A stretch of 64,000 nucleotides of DNA from Coriobacteriia bacterium (GTDB lineage Bacteria; Actinomycetota; Coriobacteriia; Anaerosomatales; SLCP01), in NCBI GenBank assembly GCA_030603745.1, contig JAUVXE010000010.1, forward strand, positions 21,535-85,534, given 5' to 3'. Position 1 is the first letter of the stretch. Each line of letters starts with the position of its first letter. Below are positions 28,536 through 37,097 of the stretch, in pieces. A program made the position numbers and the translations under genes. The notes below the pieces were generated by a model. That model ran no database searches. It saw only the letters and a program-made list of their open reading frames with translations, and was not told the DNA's origin.

Positions 28536-30387
28536 GGGCCACTGTCACGCGCCGGCGGTCACGCCGAGCCGCGAGGGCGCCGCGCGCGTCGTGCTCGCCG
28601 GCAACCCCAATGTGGGCAAGTCGGTCGTCTTCAACGGCCTGACCGGCACGTACGCCGAGGTCAGCAACTTCCCCGGCACCACCGTCGAGGTGCTGCGCGG
28701 CAGCTTCGGCGAGGCCGACCTCATCGACACCCCCGGGGTCTACGGGGTCTCGGCGTTCAACGACGAGGAGCGTGTCGCGCGTGACGTGATCCTCGAGGCC
28801 GACGTGATCATCAACGTGGTCGACGCGGTGCACCTCGAGCGCGACCTCTTCCTGACACTCCACCTGCTCGACATGGGCAAGCGCATGGTCGTCGCCCTCA
28901 ACATGGCCGACGAGGCGCGCGCGACCGGTGTCTCGGTCGACCGCGACCTGCTCGAGGACCTCCTCGGCGTGCCGGTGATCGAGACGGTGGCGGTGCGGGG
29001 CGAGGGGATCGCCGAGCTCAAAGCCCGCGCGCTCTCAGACGCGCGCGTGGGCCACGCCGATCCGGCGCTCGAGGCCGACCTCGTGCTCGCCGCCTCCCGC
29101 GTCGGGTCGCGCGGCGAGGGGCTGCTGCTGCTCGAGGGCGACGCCGGGGTGGCCGAGTGCCACGGGACCGAGCCGGGCGAGCAGCGCGACGAGATCTACC
29201 TGCGCCGTCGTGAGCGGGTCAACGACATCGTCGGCCACGTGGTGGAGCACACCACCGAGGGCGCCGGGTTCGCGGCCAAGCTCTCGGCCGCGATGATGCA
29301 CCCGGCCACCGGCCTGCCCCTCCTCGGCCTGCTGCTCTTCGGGATGTACAAGGTGCTCGGCGAGCTACTCGCGGGCGAGGTCGTCGACTGGCTCTCCGGC
29401 GACGTCTTCGAGGGCCGGTTCGTGCCGGTCGTCGAGGGGCTCGTCGGCCGGGTCCTCGCCGAGGGCGGCGCGCTCCACACGATCCTCGCCGGCGAGTTCG
29501 GCGTGCTCACGATGACCCCCACCTACCTGCTCGGCGTGATCCTGCCGCTCGTGACCGGCTTCTACGTGCTTCTCGCGCTTCTCGAGGACTCCGGGTACCT
29601 GCCGAGGATCGCCGCTCTCGCCGACCGCGCGCTCACCGGCATCGGGCTCAACGGCCGCGCGATCATCCCGCTCATCCTCGGGCTCGGCTGTGTGACGATG
29701 GGCACGCTGACCACGCGCATCCTCGGCAGCAGGCGCGAGCGGTTCATCGCGACCGCGCTCATGGCGATCGCCGTGCCGTGCTCGGCGCAGATCGCGGTCA
29801 TCGCGGCGCTCATGGCCGGGGTGGGACCGGCCTACGCCGCCGGGTACTTCGCCGCGCTCCTCGCGATCTTCGTGGGTGTGGGCACCGCGCTCAACCGCCT
29901 CTCGCCGGGCGTTTCGACCGACCTGCTCATCGACCTGCCGAGCCTGCGGGTGCCCCGCGTCGACAACGTGCTGCGCAAGACCTTCATGAAGGTCTACCAC
30001 TTCATGAAGGAGGTCACGCTCTTCTTCATCGTGGGCGCCGCGCTCATCTCCACGCTTGAGGTCACCGGCGCGCTCGAGGGCATCCAGGCGCTCGCCACGC
30101 CGCTCACCGTGGGCTGGCTCGGCCTGCCCGCCGAGGCGGCGACCGCCTTCGTGATGGGCTTCGTGCGCCGCGACTTCGGCGCCGCCGGTTTCTTCACGAT
30201 GGACCTCACCGCCGCCCAGCTCCTCGTCTCGATGGTCACCATCACGCTCTTCGTCCCCTGCATCGCGAGCGTCATGGTCATCTGGAAGGAGCGCGGCGGG
30301 CGCTACGTCCTCGGCCTGTTCGCGGCCTCGGTCGGCATCGCGTTCGTCGCGGGCGGACTGCTCGCCCGGCTGGTGGGGGTGGCGTAG
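28525..30387 (+). CDS. feoB: Ferrous iron transporter FeoB
   Basis: The 620-residue protein has a cytosolic GTPase domain with G1 GNPNVGKS (near residue 26), G3 DTPG and G4 NMAD, a helical GDI-like region, and a membrane part with the two Gate repeats (VILPLVTGFYVLLALLEDSGY and the RKTFMKVYHFMKEV region). GLGCVTMGT holds a conserved Cys. It takes up Fe(II), the form found under anoxic conditions. The N-terminus has a short HCH motif. It is translationally coupled to feoA and abuts a Cys-rich gene. Confidence 0.95.
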   Translation: MPAEGHCHAPAVTPSREGAARVVLAGNPNVGKSVVFNGLTGTYAEVSNFPGTTVEVLRGSFGEADLIDTPGVYGVSAFNDEERVARDVILEADVIINVVDAVHLERDLFLTLHLLDMGKRMVVALNMADEARATGVSVDRDLLEDLLGVPVIETVAVRGEGIAELKARALSDARVGHADPALEADLVLAASRVGSRGEGLLLLEGDAGVAECHGTEPGEQRDEIYLRRRERVNDIVGHVVEHTTEGAGFAAKLSAAMMHPATGLPLLGLLLFGMYKVLGELLAGEVVDWLSGDVFEGRFVPVVEGLVGRVLAEGGALHTILAGEFGVLTMTPTYLLGVILPLVTGFYVLLALLEDSGYLPRIAALADRALTGIGLNGRAIIPLILGLGCVTMGTLTTRILGSRRERFIATALMAIAVPCSAQIAVIAALMAGVGPAYAAGYFAALLAIFVGVGTALNRLSPGVSTDLLIDLPSLRVPRVDNVLRKTFMKVYHFMKEVTLFFIVGAALISTLEVTGALEGIQALATPLTVGWLGLPAEAATAFVMGFVRRDFGAAGFFTMDLTAAQLLVSMVTITLFVPCIASVMVIWKERGGRYVLGLFAASVGIAFVAGGLLARLVGVA

Positions 30388-30615
30388 GTGGTCGCCCGCC
30401 TCTGTCCTGTCTGCGGCATGGACGCCGCCGAGGAGGTCCGCTGCCCGCGGTGCAACGCCCTCAAGGTGCTCCCGTGCGCCGGCGCGTGCTCAGCGTGCGG
30501 GCAGGGGAGCGGCTGCGGCGAGGCCACGGGCGACGGTGCTGCCGCCGGTCAGGCGGACGTCCGGGAGCGGATCGGCGCCGCGCTCAGACCGCGGGGACGA
30601 CGCGCACGCCGGTGA
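30388..30615 (+). CDS. Small Cys-rich protein after feoB
   Basis: The 75-residue protein contains nine Cys in its first 45 residues, arranged CPVC, CPRC and CAGACSACGQGSGC, followed by a charged, Ala/Arg-rich tail. This suggests zinc or iron-sulfur binding. GTG at 30388 directly follows the feoB stop. Position and Cys content recall FeoC-like regulators, but the sequence does not match a family known to me. The tail overlaps the convergent sdaAB by 32 bases. Confidence 0.6.
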   Translation: MVARLCPVCGMDAAEEVRCPRCNALKVLPCAGACSACGQGSGCGEATGDGAAAGQADVRERIGAALRPRGRRARR

Positions 30616-31255
30616 CGCCCTCGGCGGTCGCGATGCGCGCGAGCGCATCCTCGCCAACCTCGAGGTCGGTCTCGATCAGCATGAGCGCGTCGGCCCCCCG
30701 GCGCTCGCGTGAGACCTGCATGCCGGCGATGTTGACGGCCTCCTCGGCGAGGACCGCGGTCACGGCGGCGACCTCGCCGGGGCGGTCGAGGTGCGCGACG
30801 AGCAGCAGCGGCAGGTCGCCCGTCACCTCCACGTCGTAGCCGTCGATGCGGGTGAGCACCACGTCGCCGCCGCCGAGCGAGGAGCCCTCGAGGGTGGCGG
30901 TGCGGCCGTCGGGTGAGGAGAGTTCGAAGCGCGCGGTGTTCGGATGCGCCTGGCCGAGATCGACATCCACGAAATCGACACAGAGCCCCGCCTGCTCGGC
31001 GAGGCGCACCGCGTCGCGGATCGACAGGTCGTCGGGTGCGATGCCGAGGAGCCCCGCCACGAGCGCCAGATCGGTGCCGTGACCTCGGCCGGTCGAGGCG
31101 AAGGAGCCGTGCAGCCCGATGCGGGCGTGGGCCGGCGTGGACCCGAAGACGGCACGCGCGAGCAGACCGAGCCGCACCGCCCCGGCGGTGTGACTCGACG
31201 ACGGCCCGACCATGACCGGCCCGACCACGTCGAAGAGGCTGCGTTGGCGTGTCAT
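30584..31255 (-). CDS. sdaAB: L-serine dehydratase beta subunit
   Basis: The 223-residue subunit starts RQRSLFDVVGPVMVGPSSSHTAGA, typical of the family, and ends with an ACT domain (PLLLVAHLDRPGEVAAVTAVLAE) that may sense serine. It partners SdaAA (27146-28015). There is no Shine-Dalgarno sequence; TACAAT at 31262-31267 lies exactly 6 bases upstream of the ATG, so the transcript is probably leaderless. It is divergent from an anchored protein gene. Confidence 0.93.
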   Translation of the reverse strand: MTRQRSLFDVVGPVMVGPSSSHTAGAVRLGLLARAVFGSTPAHARIGLHGSFASTGRGHGTDLALVAGLLGIAPDDLSIRDAVRLAEQAGLCVDFVDVDLGQAHPNTARFELSSPDGRTATLEGSSLGGGDVVLTRIDGYDVEVTGDLPLLLVAHLDRPGEVAAVTAVLAEEAVNIAGMQVSRERRGADALMLIETDLEVGEDALARIATAEGVTGVRVVPAV

Positions 31256-31285
31256 TCGCTGATTGTACCCTTCGGAAACGGCCGA

Positions 31286-31314
31286 TTGTGCACGGCCCAG
31301 GCCGGGAGTATCAT
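31286..31314 (+). promoter_or_regulatory. Promoter of the anchored protein gene
   Basis: TTGTGC (31286-31291) and TATCAT (31309-31314) are 17 bases apart and lead into the gene starting at 31362. Confidence 0.55.
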
Positions 31315-31361
31315 CGGTGCGCGCTCAGGCGCTGTTCAGGCAAGCGACGGAAGGAACCAAG

Positions 31362-31913
31362 ATGTCCCAACCCGCATTCGGCCAGAAGCAGGTCATGCTC
31401 CTCCTCGTGGTGGTGGCGGTCCTGCTCGCGGCCATCGTCGGCGTGCTCGTGTTCCAGAACATGAACTCGCCGGCCATCCCGTCGGCCGAGGGGACCGTGC
31501 CGCCGCCCACGGGCGCGCAGCCGCCCGCCGGCATGCCGGGCGCAGGCGCCCAGGCGCCCGCGGTCGAGTTCGACCCGGCCACCGCTCCCGCGGTGCCCGA
31601 GGGCCAGACCCCCTCGGACTACGTGACCGCCTACTACGAGGCGTGCGCGGCCAAGGAGTACGACACCGCGTTCGGGCTGCTGCCGGTCGCCTCGCAGCAG
31701 TACTACGGCGACGCGAGCGCGTTCGCCGCGACGCTCGAGAGCTACGGCGTGACCGAGTTCCGGGTCGACGCGCCGGTCGAGAACGGGGACACCGTCTCGG
31801 TCGTCGGATGGCAGGAGGCCCAGGGCATGAGCTTCGGCTACGAGTGGACCTTCGTGAAGGCCGACGACGGCACCATGCGCGTGAAGGCGCGCACCATGGC
31901 CGGCACCCAGTAG
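31362..31913 (+). CDS. Membrane-anchored protein of unknown function
   Basis: The 183-residue protein has one N-terminal membrane anchor (about residues 9-31, LLLVVVAVLLAAIVGVLVF), a Pro/Ala/Gly-rich linker of about 45 residues and a soluble domain of about 90 residues outside the membrane. That domain (SDYVTAYYEACAAKEYDTAF, ending WTFVKADDGTMRVKART) resembles NTF2-like or DUF4878-type folds, as judged by eye. ATG at 31362 is preceded by AAGGAA. A strong hairpin follows the stop. Confidence 0.7.
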   Translation: MSQPAFGQKQVMLLLVVVAVLLAAIVGVLVFQNMNSPAIPSAEGTVPPPTGAQPPAGMPGAGAQAPAVEFDPATAPAVPEGQTPSDYVTAYYEACAAKEYDTAFGLLPVASQQYYGDASAFAATLESYGVTEFRVDAPVENGDTVSVVGWQEAQGMSFGYEWTFVKADDGTMRVKARTMAGTQ

Positions 31914-31938
31914 CCAGCTTCGAACACGTTCGAATCCC

Positions 31939-31975
31939 AGCACGCCGCCCCGCGAGCCTGTCGGGGCGGCGTGCT
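31939..31975 (+). terminator. Strong intrinsic terminator
   Basis: A 14-base perfect stem pairs 31939-31952 with 31962-31975 around a 9-base loop, 26 bases after the stop of the anchored protein gene. The tail (AGTCTTGTG) is only partly T-rich. The -10 hexamer of the next gene begins at the end of the stem. Confidence 0.8.
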
Positions 31976-31986
31976 AGTCTTGTGCG

Positions 31987-34905
31987 GTGATGAGCGCGCC
32001 TTCGAGCCGGTTCCTGGTACCTGGCACAGACCCTGACGTCGCGGCCGCGTACGCGGCCCTCGTCGAGCGCGCCCGAGACGAGGTCTTCGGGTTCGAGGAG
32101 GAGGTCGTGCTCCTCGACATCGAGACCACCGGGTTCGACCCTGAGCGCGACGCGGTGATCGAGATCGCGGCGGCGCTCATGCGCGGCCCCGAGGTCGTCG
32201 GCACCTTCGAGACCTTCGTCGACCCCGGCCGACCCATCCCGCTCGAGATCACCCGCCTCACCGGCATCGACGCCCGGGCCGTGGCGGGGGCCCCGGGCCC
32301 CGAGGCGGCGGCGCTCTCCCTCGCGGAGTTCGTGGGCGGGCGCGACACCGTGGCGCACAATGCGCCGTTCGACCGCGGCTTCCTCGAGCGCCTCGCCGGC
32401 GCCTCGCGCTTTCCCGGGGAGTGGATCGACACCCTCCAGCTCGCGCTCATCGCATTCCCGCGCCTGACCAGCCACCGGCTGCGCGACCTCTCCGAGGCGC
32501 TCGGCGGCCCGGTGCCTTCGCATCGCGCGCCCGACGACGTGCGGGCCCTCATGACCGTGTGGCGCGCGACGCTCTGCGGGCTCGCCGACCTCGGCCCGGC
32601 GCTCCTCGGCAGGCTGGCCGCGCTCTCGCCCGACACCTCCTGGCCCGCGCGCGCCGTGCTCGCGCATCTCGCCGCCGGCGGCACCGCGAGCGCGTTCGAC
32701 CTGCGAGACGCGCGCCGCTCCCGGGTGAGTGCCGAGCGGTGCCCCGCGCTGCTCGACGCTGAGGAGATCGAGTGCGCGTGCCCCGAGCCCGACGAGGTCG
32801 CCGCCGAGTTCTCGCTCGAGGGCGTCGCGGGCCGCATGTACGACGGCTTCGAGCGGCGCGACGAGCAGGCGGCGATGGCTCGCGCGGTGGTCGGGGCGTT
32901 CGCGACCGACACGCACGCCGCGATCGAGGCGGGCACGGGCGTGGGCAAGTCGCTCGCCTACCTCGTGCCCGCGGCGCGGTTCGCGCTGCAGAACGGGGTC
33001 GCCGTGGGCGTGGCGACCAAGACCAACGCGCTCATGGACCAGCTGGTCCACGGCGAGCTGCCGGCGCTCTGCGCAGCACTCGACGAGGAGCTGCGATTCG
33101 TCTCGCTCAAAGGTTACGACCACTACCCCTGTCTTCGGAAGCTCGAGCGCTACGCCGGCGCGCTCGGGTCGGCCGCCACCGACCCCTCCACCCTCGGCGT
33201 CATCGCCGCGCTCCTCGCGTGGGTCGCGCAGAGCAGCTGGGGGGACCTCGACGCCACCAACGTCCACCTGCGCCGGGAGGTCCGCGCCGAGGTGGCCGCC
33301 TCGGTCGCCGACTGCACGCGCAAGCGGTGCCGCTACTTCCCCGACCTGTGCTACCTGCACGGCGCGCGCCGCCGGGCCTCCTCGGCCCACATCGTGGTCA
33401 CCAACCACGCGCTGCTCTTCCGTGACGTGGTCGCCTCCGGCGGGATCCTGCCGCCCGTGCGCCACTGGATCGTCGACGAGGCCCACGCGGTCGAGTCCGA
33501 GGCGCGCAAGCAGCTCTCGATGGAGTGCTCGCGCCTCGAGCTCTCGGTCGTCCTCGGCGCACTCGGAACGTCGCGGGGCGGCCTGACCGAGACGCTGCGT
33601 TCCGCGGCGCGCACGCTCGGTCTCGCCGAGGACCCCGGCTTCACCTCGGCGCTCGGCGAGATGGACCGCTCGCTGGCCGAGGCGGGCACGCTCGCCGGCT
33701 CGTTCTTCGAGTTCCTCCACGACGTGGTCCCCGCAGAACGGACCGACGGCGGCTACGACACCACCGAGCTCAGGGTCGACGGAGCGGTGCGCGAGGGCGG
33801 GCCGTGGGGAACGGTCTGCCGGGTGGGCACCTCGCTCGCCGGCCGGCTCGAGGCGGCGCTGCTCGCCGGGCGCCGCCTCGTCTCGCTGCTCGAGACCGTC
33901 GGCCCGGGCGGCACGGAGGTCCGGGCCGACCTCACCGGGCTCATGACGCGCCTCGCGGACCAGCACATCGCGCTCGTGACCGTGCTCGACGGCGAGGCGA
34001 GCGAGTACGTGTACCACGTCACGATCGATCGCCGCCCCCAGGCGCGGGCGGATCGCCTCGCCGCCTCCCGCCTCGACGTGGGCGAGGTGCTCGCCGAGGA
34101 GTTCTTCCCGCGCACGCGCTCGGTGGTCTTCACCTCGGCCACGATCGCCACCGGCGAGGACTTCGGCCACTTCGCCCGCTCGACGGGACTCGAGCGCCTC
34201 GGCGCGGAGCGCTGGCGCCACCTGCGGCTCGCCTCCTCGTACGACTTCGAGCGCCAGATGGTGGCGTTCGTGCCCACGGACCTCGCGCGCCCGGGCACGC
34301 CCGAGTACCTCCCGCGCCTCGAGGCGCTGCTGCTGCCTGTCCACCGGGCGATGTCGGGTTCGGTGTTGACCCTCTTCACGAACCGCCGCGACATGGACCG
34401 GCTCTACCACGCCATCGCCCCGCGCCTCGCCGACGAGGACCTCCCGCTGCTCGTGCAGAGCCGGGGCGTCTCGGCCAAGCGGCTGCGCGACGAGTTCCTC
34501 GCCGACGAGCGCACCTCGCTCTTCGCGACCAAGTCGTTCTGGGAGGGGTTCGACGCGCGCGGCGACACGTTGCGGTGCGTGGTCGTGACCAAGCTGCCCT
34601 TCGGGCACGTGGGCGACCCGCTCCACCAGGAGCGCGAGGAGCGCTACGGCCGCGCGGCGTGGGAGCGCTACTACCTGCCCGAGGCGATCATCGAGCTCAA
34701 GCAGGCCGCCGGGCGTCTGATCCGCTCCTCGACCGACACCGGGGTGCTCATCATCGCCGACCCGCGCGTGCTGACCGCCGCCTACGGCCGGCGGTTCCTC
34801 GGCGCGCTGCCCGTGGCCGACGTGGAGCGGGTCGAGGCCGCCGAGGCCGTGCGCCGCATGGCGGAGCGGTTCGGGCGCGACCGGACGGCGGCAGCGGAGC
34901 GCTAG
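31987..34905 (+). CDS. dinG: DinG-like helicase with N-terminal DEDD exonuclease domain
   Basis: The 972-residue protein has a 3'-5' exonuclease domain first (VLLDIETTGFD near residue 40, HNAPFDRGFL, APDDVRAL), then an XPD/DinG helicase: Walker A EAGTGVGKS near 315, the Cys cluster typical of the Fe-S domain (CTRKRCRYFPDLC), DEAH box VDEAH, and late motifs GRLIRSSTDTG. The fusion is like that in Gram-positive DinG. GTG at 31987 has no Shine-Dalgarno; TAGTCT at 31975-31980 lies 6 bases upstream, so it may be leaderless. The end overlaps the convergent WYL gene by 4 bases. Confidence 0.9.
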   Translation: MMSAPSSRFLVPGTDPDVAAAYAALVERARDEVFGFEEEVVLLDIETTGFDPERDAVIEIAAALMRGPEVVGTFETFVDPGRPIPLEITRLTGIDARAVAGAPGPEAAALSLAEFVGGRDTVAHNAPFDRGFLERLAGASRFPGEWIDTLQLALIAFPRLTSHRLRDLSEALGGPVPSHRAPDDVRALMTVWRATLCGLADLGPALLGRLAALSPDTSWPARAVLAHLAAGGTASAFDLRDARRSRVSAERCPALLDAEEIECACPEPDEVAAEFSLEGVAGRMYDGFERRDEQAAMARAVVGAFATDTHAAIEAGTGVGKSLAYLVPAARFALQNGVAVGVATKTNALMDQLVHGELPALCAALDEELRFVSLKGYDHYPCLRKLERYAGALGSAATDPSTLGVIAALLAWVAQSSWGDLDATNVHLRREVRAEVAASVADCTRKRCRYFPDLCYLHGARRRASSAHIVVTNHALLFRDVVASGGILPPVRHWIVDEAHAVESEARKQLSMECSRLELSVVLGALGTSRGGLTETLRSAARTLGLAEDPGFTSALGEMDRSLAEAGTLAGSFFEFLHDVVPAERTDGGYDTTELRVDGAVREGGPWGTVCRVGTSLAGRLEAALLAGRRLVSLLETVGPGGTEVRADLTGLMTRLADQHIALVTVLDGEASEYVYHVTIDRRPQARADRLAASRLDVGEVLAEEFFPRTRSVVFTSATIATGEDFGHFARSTGLERLGAERWRHLRLASSYDFERQMVAFVPTDLARPGTPEYLPRLEALLLPVHRAMSGSVLTLFTNRRDMDRLYHAIAPRLADEDLPLLVQSRGVSAKRLRDEFLADERTSLFATKSFWEGFDARGDTLRCVVVTKLPFGHVGDPLHQEREERYGRAAWERYYLPEAIIELKQAAGRLIRSSTDTGVLIIADPRVLTAAYGRRFLGALPVADVERVEAAEAVRRMAERFGRDRTAAAER

Positions 34906-35846
34906 GTGGTCGTCGTGTCGGGCCGCTCACGCTCACGCACCGCGAGCCCGCGAACCGCGTCCCGCAGCTCTTCGGGCGCGAGCACCTCGGCGTCGCCGAG
35001 GTAGGAGAGCACCTGCCGCGCGAGCCACGCGGTGCCCGCGAAGGCCACCTCGACCTCGGTCGCCTCGCCCTCGCCTCCGCCGGCCACCACGCGCACGCCG
35101 GGCCAGTCGCGCTCGGGGACCGCGGTCCCGGGCGCGAGGCGGATCCGCGCGACGGGAAGCGCGCCCGACGGCACGGCGGTGCCCGCCGGGGCCAGGCCGC
35201 GCCCGACCGAGCGCTCCTCGAGGAGCTCCGCCTCGCGCACCCGGTCGAGGCGGAACGTCCGCGGCCCGTCCGCCAGGCGGCAGTAGGACTCGGCGTACCA
35301 GGCGCCGCGCTCGTTGAAGAGGGAGTAGGGCTCGATCACCCGCTCGGTCTCCTCCTCGCTCCCCGCGGTGCGATAGGCGATCCGCACGCACGCGCCGCTC
35401 GCGGCGCCGCGAGCGAGCGTCGCGGAGATGCCCGGGTCCGTCGCAGAGGCGGCCCGGATGACCCGCTCGACCTCGGCCGCGTCGGTCTCGCTCGTCGCCT
35501 CGAGCAGGCGCACCACCAGCGGGTCGGTGGCGGTGCGACCCGCGAGCTGCAGCGCGGTCGCGAGCGCGCGGGACTCCTCGGCGGTCAGGCGCACGGTGCG
35601 GTCGAGCGCCGGGATCGAGCCGAACACGTGCACCGCGCCGTCCTCGGTGTAGACCGGGACGAGGTCGCCCGGCGCGTAGGGCGCCACGCCGCACATCGAG
35701 AGGAGCGAGAGGTCGTCGGCGAGCGTGGAGGGGTGCACGCCGAGGGAGCCCGCCAGCTCGGCGAGGTCGAACTCGGCGTCCCGCTCGAGCGTGCCGAGGA
35801 GCGCGAGGAGGCGACGGGCCTTGCCCGCGGCCGACTCCCTAGGCAT
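34902..35846 (-). CDS. pafC: WYL-domain transcription regulator, PafC-like
   Basis: The 314-residue protein has an N-terminal winged helix (LLALLGTLERDAEFDLAELAGSLGVHPSTLADDL), a WYL domain in the middle (GAWYAESYCRLADGPRTFRLDRV) and a C-terminal WCX domain. It overlaps the upstream WYL gene by 8 bases. In mycobacteria the PafB/PafC pair activates a DNA-damage response independent of LexA. The gene pair and order suggest the same here; the ligand is unknown. Confidence 0.83.
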   Translation of the reverse strand: MPRESAAGKARRLLALLGTLERDAEFDLAELAGSLGVHPSTLADDLSLLSMCGVAPYAPGDLVPVYTEDGAVHVFGSIPALDRTVRLTAEESRALATALQLAGRTATDPLVVRLLEATSETDAAEVERVIRAASATDPGISATLARGAASGACVRIAYRTAGSEEETERVIEPYSLFNERGAWYAESYCRLADGPRTFRLDRVREAELLEERSVGRGLAPAGTAVPSGALPVARIRLAPGTAVPERDWPGVRVVAGGGEGEATEVEVAFAGTAWLARQVLSYLGDAEVLAPEELRDAVRGLAVRERERPDTTTT

Positions 35847-36807
35847 GGGCGGCCTCCGCCCGCTCGAGGCCCCCGGCGAGCGCCGTCACGAGGCGCGCGG
35901 GCGCGACGATGTCGATCCCGGGCCCGTGCGCGAGGGCCCAGCGCAGGACCGCGCGCTCATCGCGGGCGGTGATCCGCCACAGCAGTCCGCCGTCGGGTGC
36001 CTCGGCGAGCGTGCCCCGTCCGCCGGTGAGCGCGGGCGCCGACCACGCGCGCCCGGGCGCGAACCGGATCGTGGCCTCGAAGGCCGGCGTGGCGCCGTAC
36101 TGGAACGGCAGGCCGATGAACGATCCCACGTCGAAGCCGTCGGGCACCTCGAAGTCGGGGGTCTTGGGACGCGCGGCGTGCACCGAGAGCGCGGCCATCC
36201 TCGAGACGGCGTAGACGCGCACCTCGTCGATGCTCACGTCGCGGCCCACGAGGTACCAGCGCCCGTCACGCAGGAACAGGCCGAGGGGCTCGACCTCGTG
36301 GGGCCGGCTCGCTCCCGCCGCGTTGGTGTAGTCGTAGGTCACCCGCTTGCGCCTCGCCGAGGCCGACGCGAGCTCGGCGACCGTGGCGCCCTGGACGTCG
36401 GGCTCCTCGTCCGCCACGCGCACGGCGACCGGCGCGGGCGGCGCGACGACCCCGGTGAGCTTGTGGATCGCCCGGCGCAGCTCGGCCGGGAAGGGAAAGG
36501 CCGGGTCGTCGAGGAGGGCCGCGCCCACGGCGCGCAGCGCGAGCTCGTCCTCGGCGGAGAGCGGGACCTCGGAGCAGAAGGAGCGGGAGGCGTCGAGGAG
36601 GTAGCGGCCGTCGGCGGTCGAGTCGACCACGAGCCCGGCGGCGCGCAGATCGTCCTTGTCGCGCTCGAACATCCGCAGGAACGCCGCCTCGTCCTGGTCG
36701 CTGCCGTAGCCCTCGACCTCGAGGCGGATGCGCTCGGCGGTCACCGGCGTGCGCGTGTCGGCCAGGAACATGGCGAGGTTGATGATCCGCTCGGCGGGGT
36801 CCGGCAC
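35839..36807 (-). CDS. pafB: WYL-domain transcription regulator, PafB-like
   Basis: The 322-residue protein begins with a helix-turn-helix region (ERIINLAMFLADTRTPVTAERIRLEV), then a WYL domain (DGRWYLVGRDVSIDEVRVYAVSRM) and a C-terminal extension. GTG at 36807 follows GAGGAGG. It is the first gene of the pair with pafC. A -10 hexamer TAGAAT lies at 36842-36847 on this strand. The 6C RNA gene lies immediately upstream on the same strand and ends in a terminator before this promoter. Confidence 0.83.
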   Translation of the reverse strand: MPDPAERIINLAMFLADTRTPVTAERIRLEVEGYGSDQDEAAFLRMFERDKDDLRAAGLVVDSTADGRYLLDASRSFCSEVPLSAEDELALRAVGAALLDDPAFPFPAELRRAIHKLTGVVAPPAPVAVRVADEEPDVQGATVAELASASARRKRVTYDYTNAAGASRPHEVEPLGLFLRDGRWYLVGRDVSIDEVRVYAVSRMAALSVHAARPKTPDFEVPDGFDVGSFIGLPFQYGATPAFEATIRFAPGRAWSAPALTGGRGTLAEAPDGGLLWRITARDERAVLRWALAHGPGIDIVAPARLVTALAGGLERAEAAHA

Positions 36808-36884
36808 ACGGCCTCCTCGGCTCGACGTGGGTCGCGACCCGATTCTATCCCAGTGGACGCGGGGAGCGCTCCCGGATCGGTCCC

Positions 36885-36985
36885 GGAAAAGGAAACGAGC
36901 CGCGTGGGGGGACGCGGCTCGTCTTCGTGAGCGGGCGTGGTCCGCCCCTGAGGGGGGGAGGAGAGGGCGGGTCGCCATGCTCTGC
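36885..36985 (-). ncRNA. 6C-type small RNA
   Basis: The minus strand holds two stem-loops with C-rich loops: a first with seven consecutive C (36952-36958) between CCGCCC and GGGCGG arms, and a second with an 11-base stem (36912-36922 with 36895-36905) whose loop is exactly six C. The second is followed by a T-rich tail (TTTCCTTTTCC), so it doubles as a terminator. Two hairpins with at least six C in the loops define the actinobacterial 6C RNA (B11 in mycobacteria), about 90-100 nt long. The 5' end near 36985 is inferred from the promoter. Confidence 0.85.
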
Positions 36986-36995
36986 GAATCCTGAA

Positions 36996-37012
36996 AGCAA
37001 CGCCCGTGCCAA
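36996..37012 (-). promoter_or_regulatory. Sigma-54-like promoter of the 6C RNA
   Basis: The minus strand reads TTGGCACGGGCGTTGCT, which fits the sigma-54 consensus YTGGCACGRNNNTTGCW at every position. The GC of the -12 element would place the RNA start at 36985, just before the 6C structure. No good sigma-70 hexamers were found at the right spacing. Sigma-54 is generally considered absent from actinobacteria, so the match needs testing. Confidence 0.5.
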
Positions 37013-37097
37013 CCTGGCCCCGCAGGGCGACCCCCGCGCGGTCCGCGCGTTCGCGGGCGCTCGGTCCTTGGTCTACACTCGGGTGCGGAGGACGACG

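Noticed and set aside
31393..34626. A very long open frame on the minus strand (over 1000 codons)
   Set aside because: It lies opposite the DinG-like gene, has Arg/Glu/Leu-rich composition typical of antisense frames in GC-rich DNA and shows no domain.
36895..36922. Terminator on the plus strand
   Set aside because: No plus-strand gene ends here and no T-run follows on that strand, while the minus strand has TTTCCTTTTCC after the stem.
36932..37006. Possible plus-strand riboswitch before the GAF-PAS kinase, closed by a 7-base stem
   Set aside because: The minus strand gives a better explanation: 6C RNA with terminator tail and an upstream promoter; no known riboswitch core was found.
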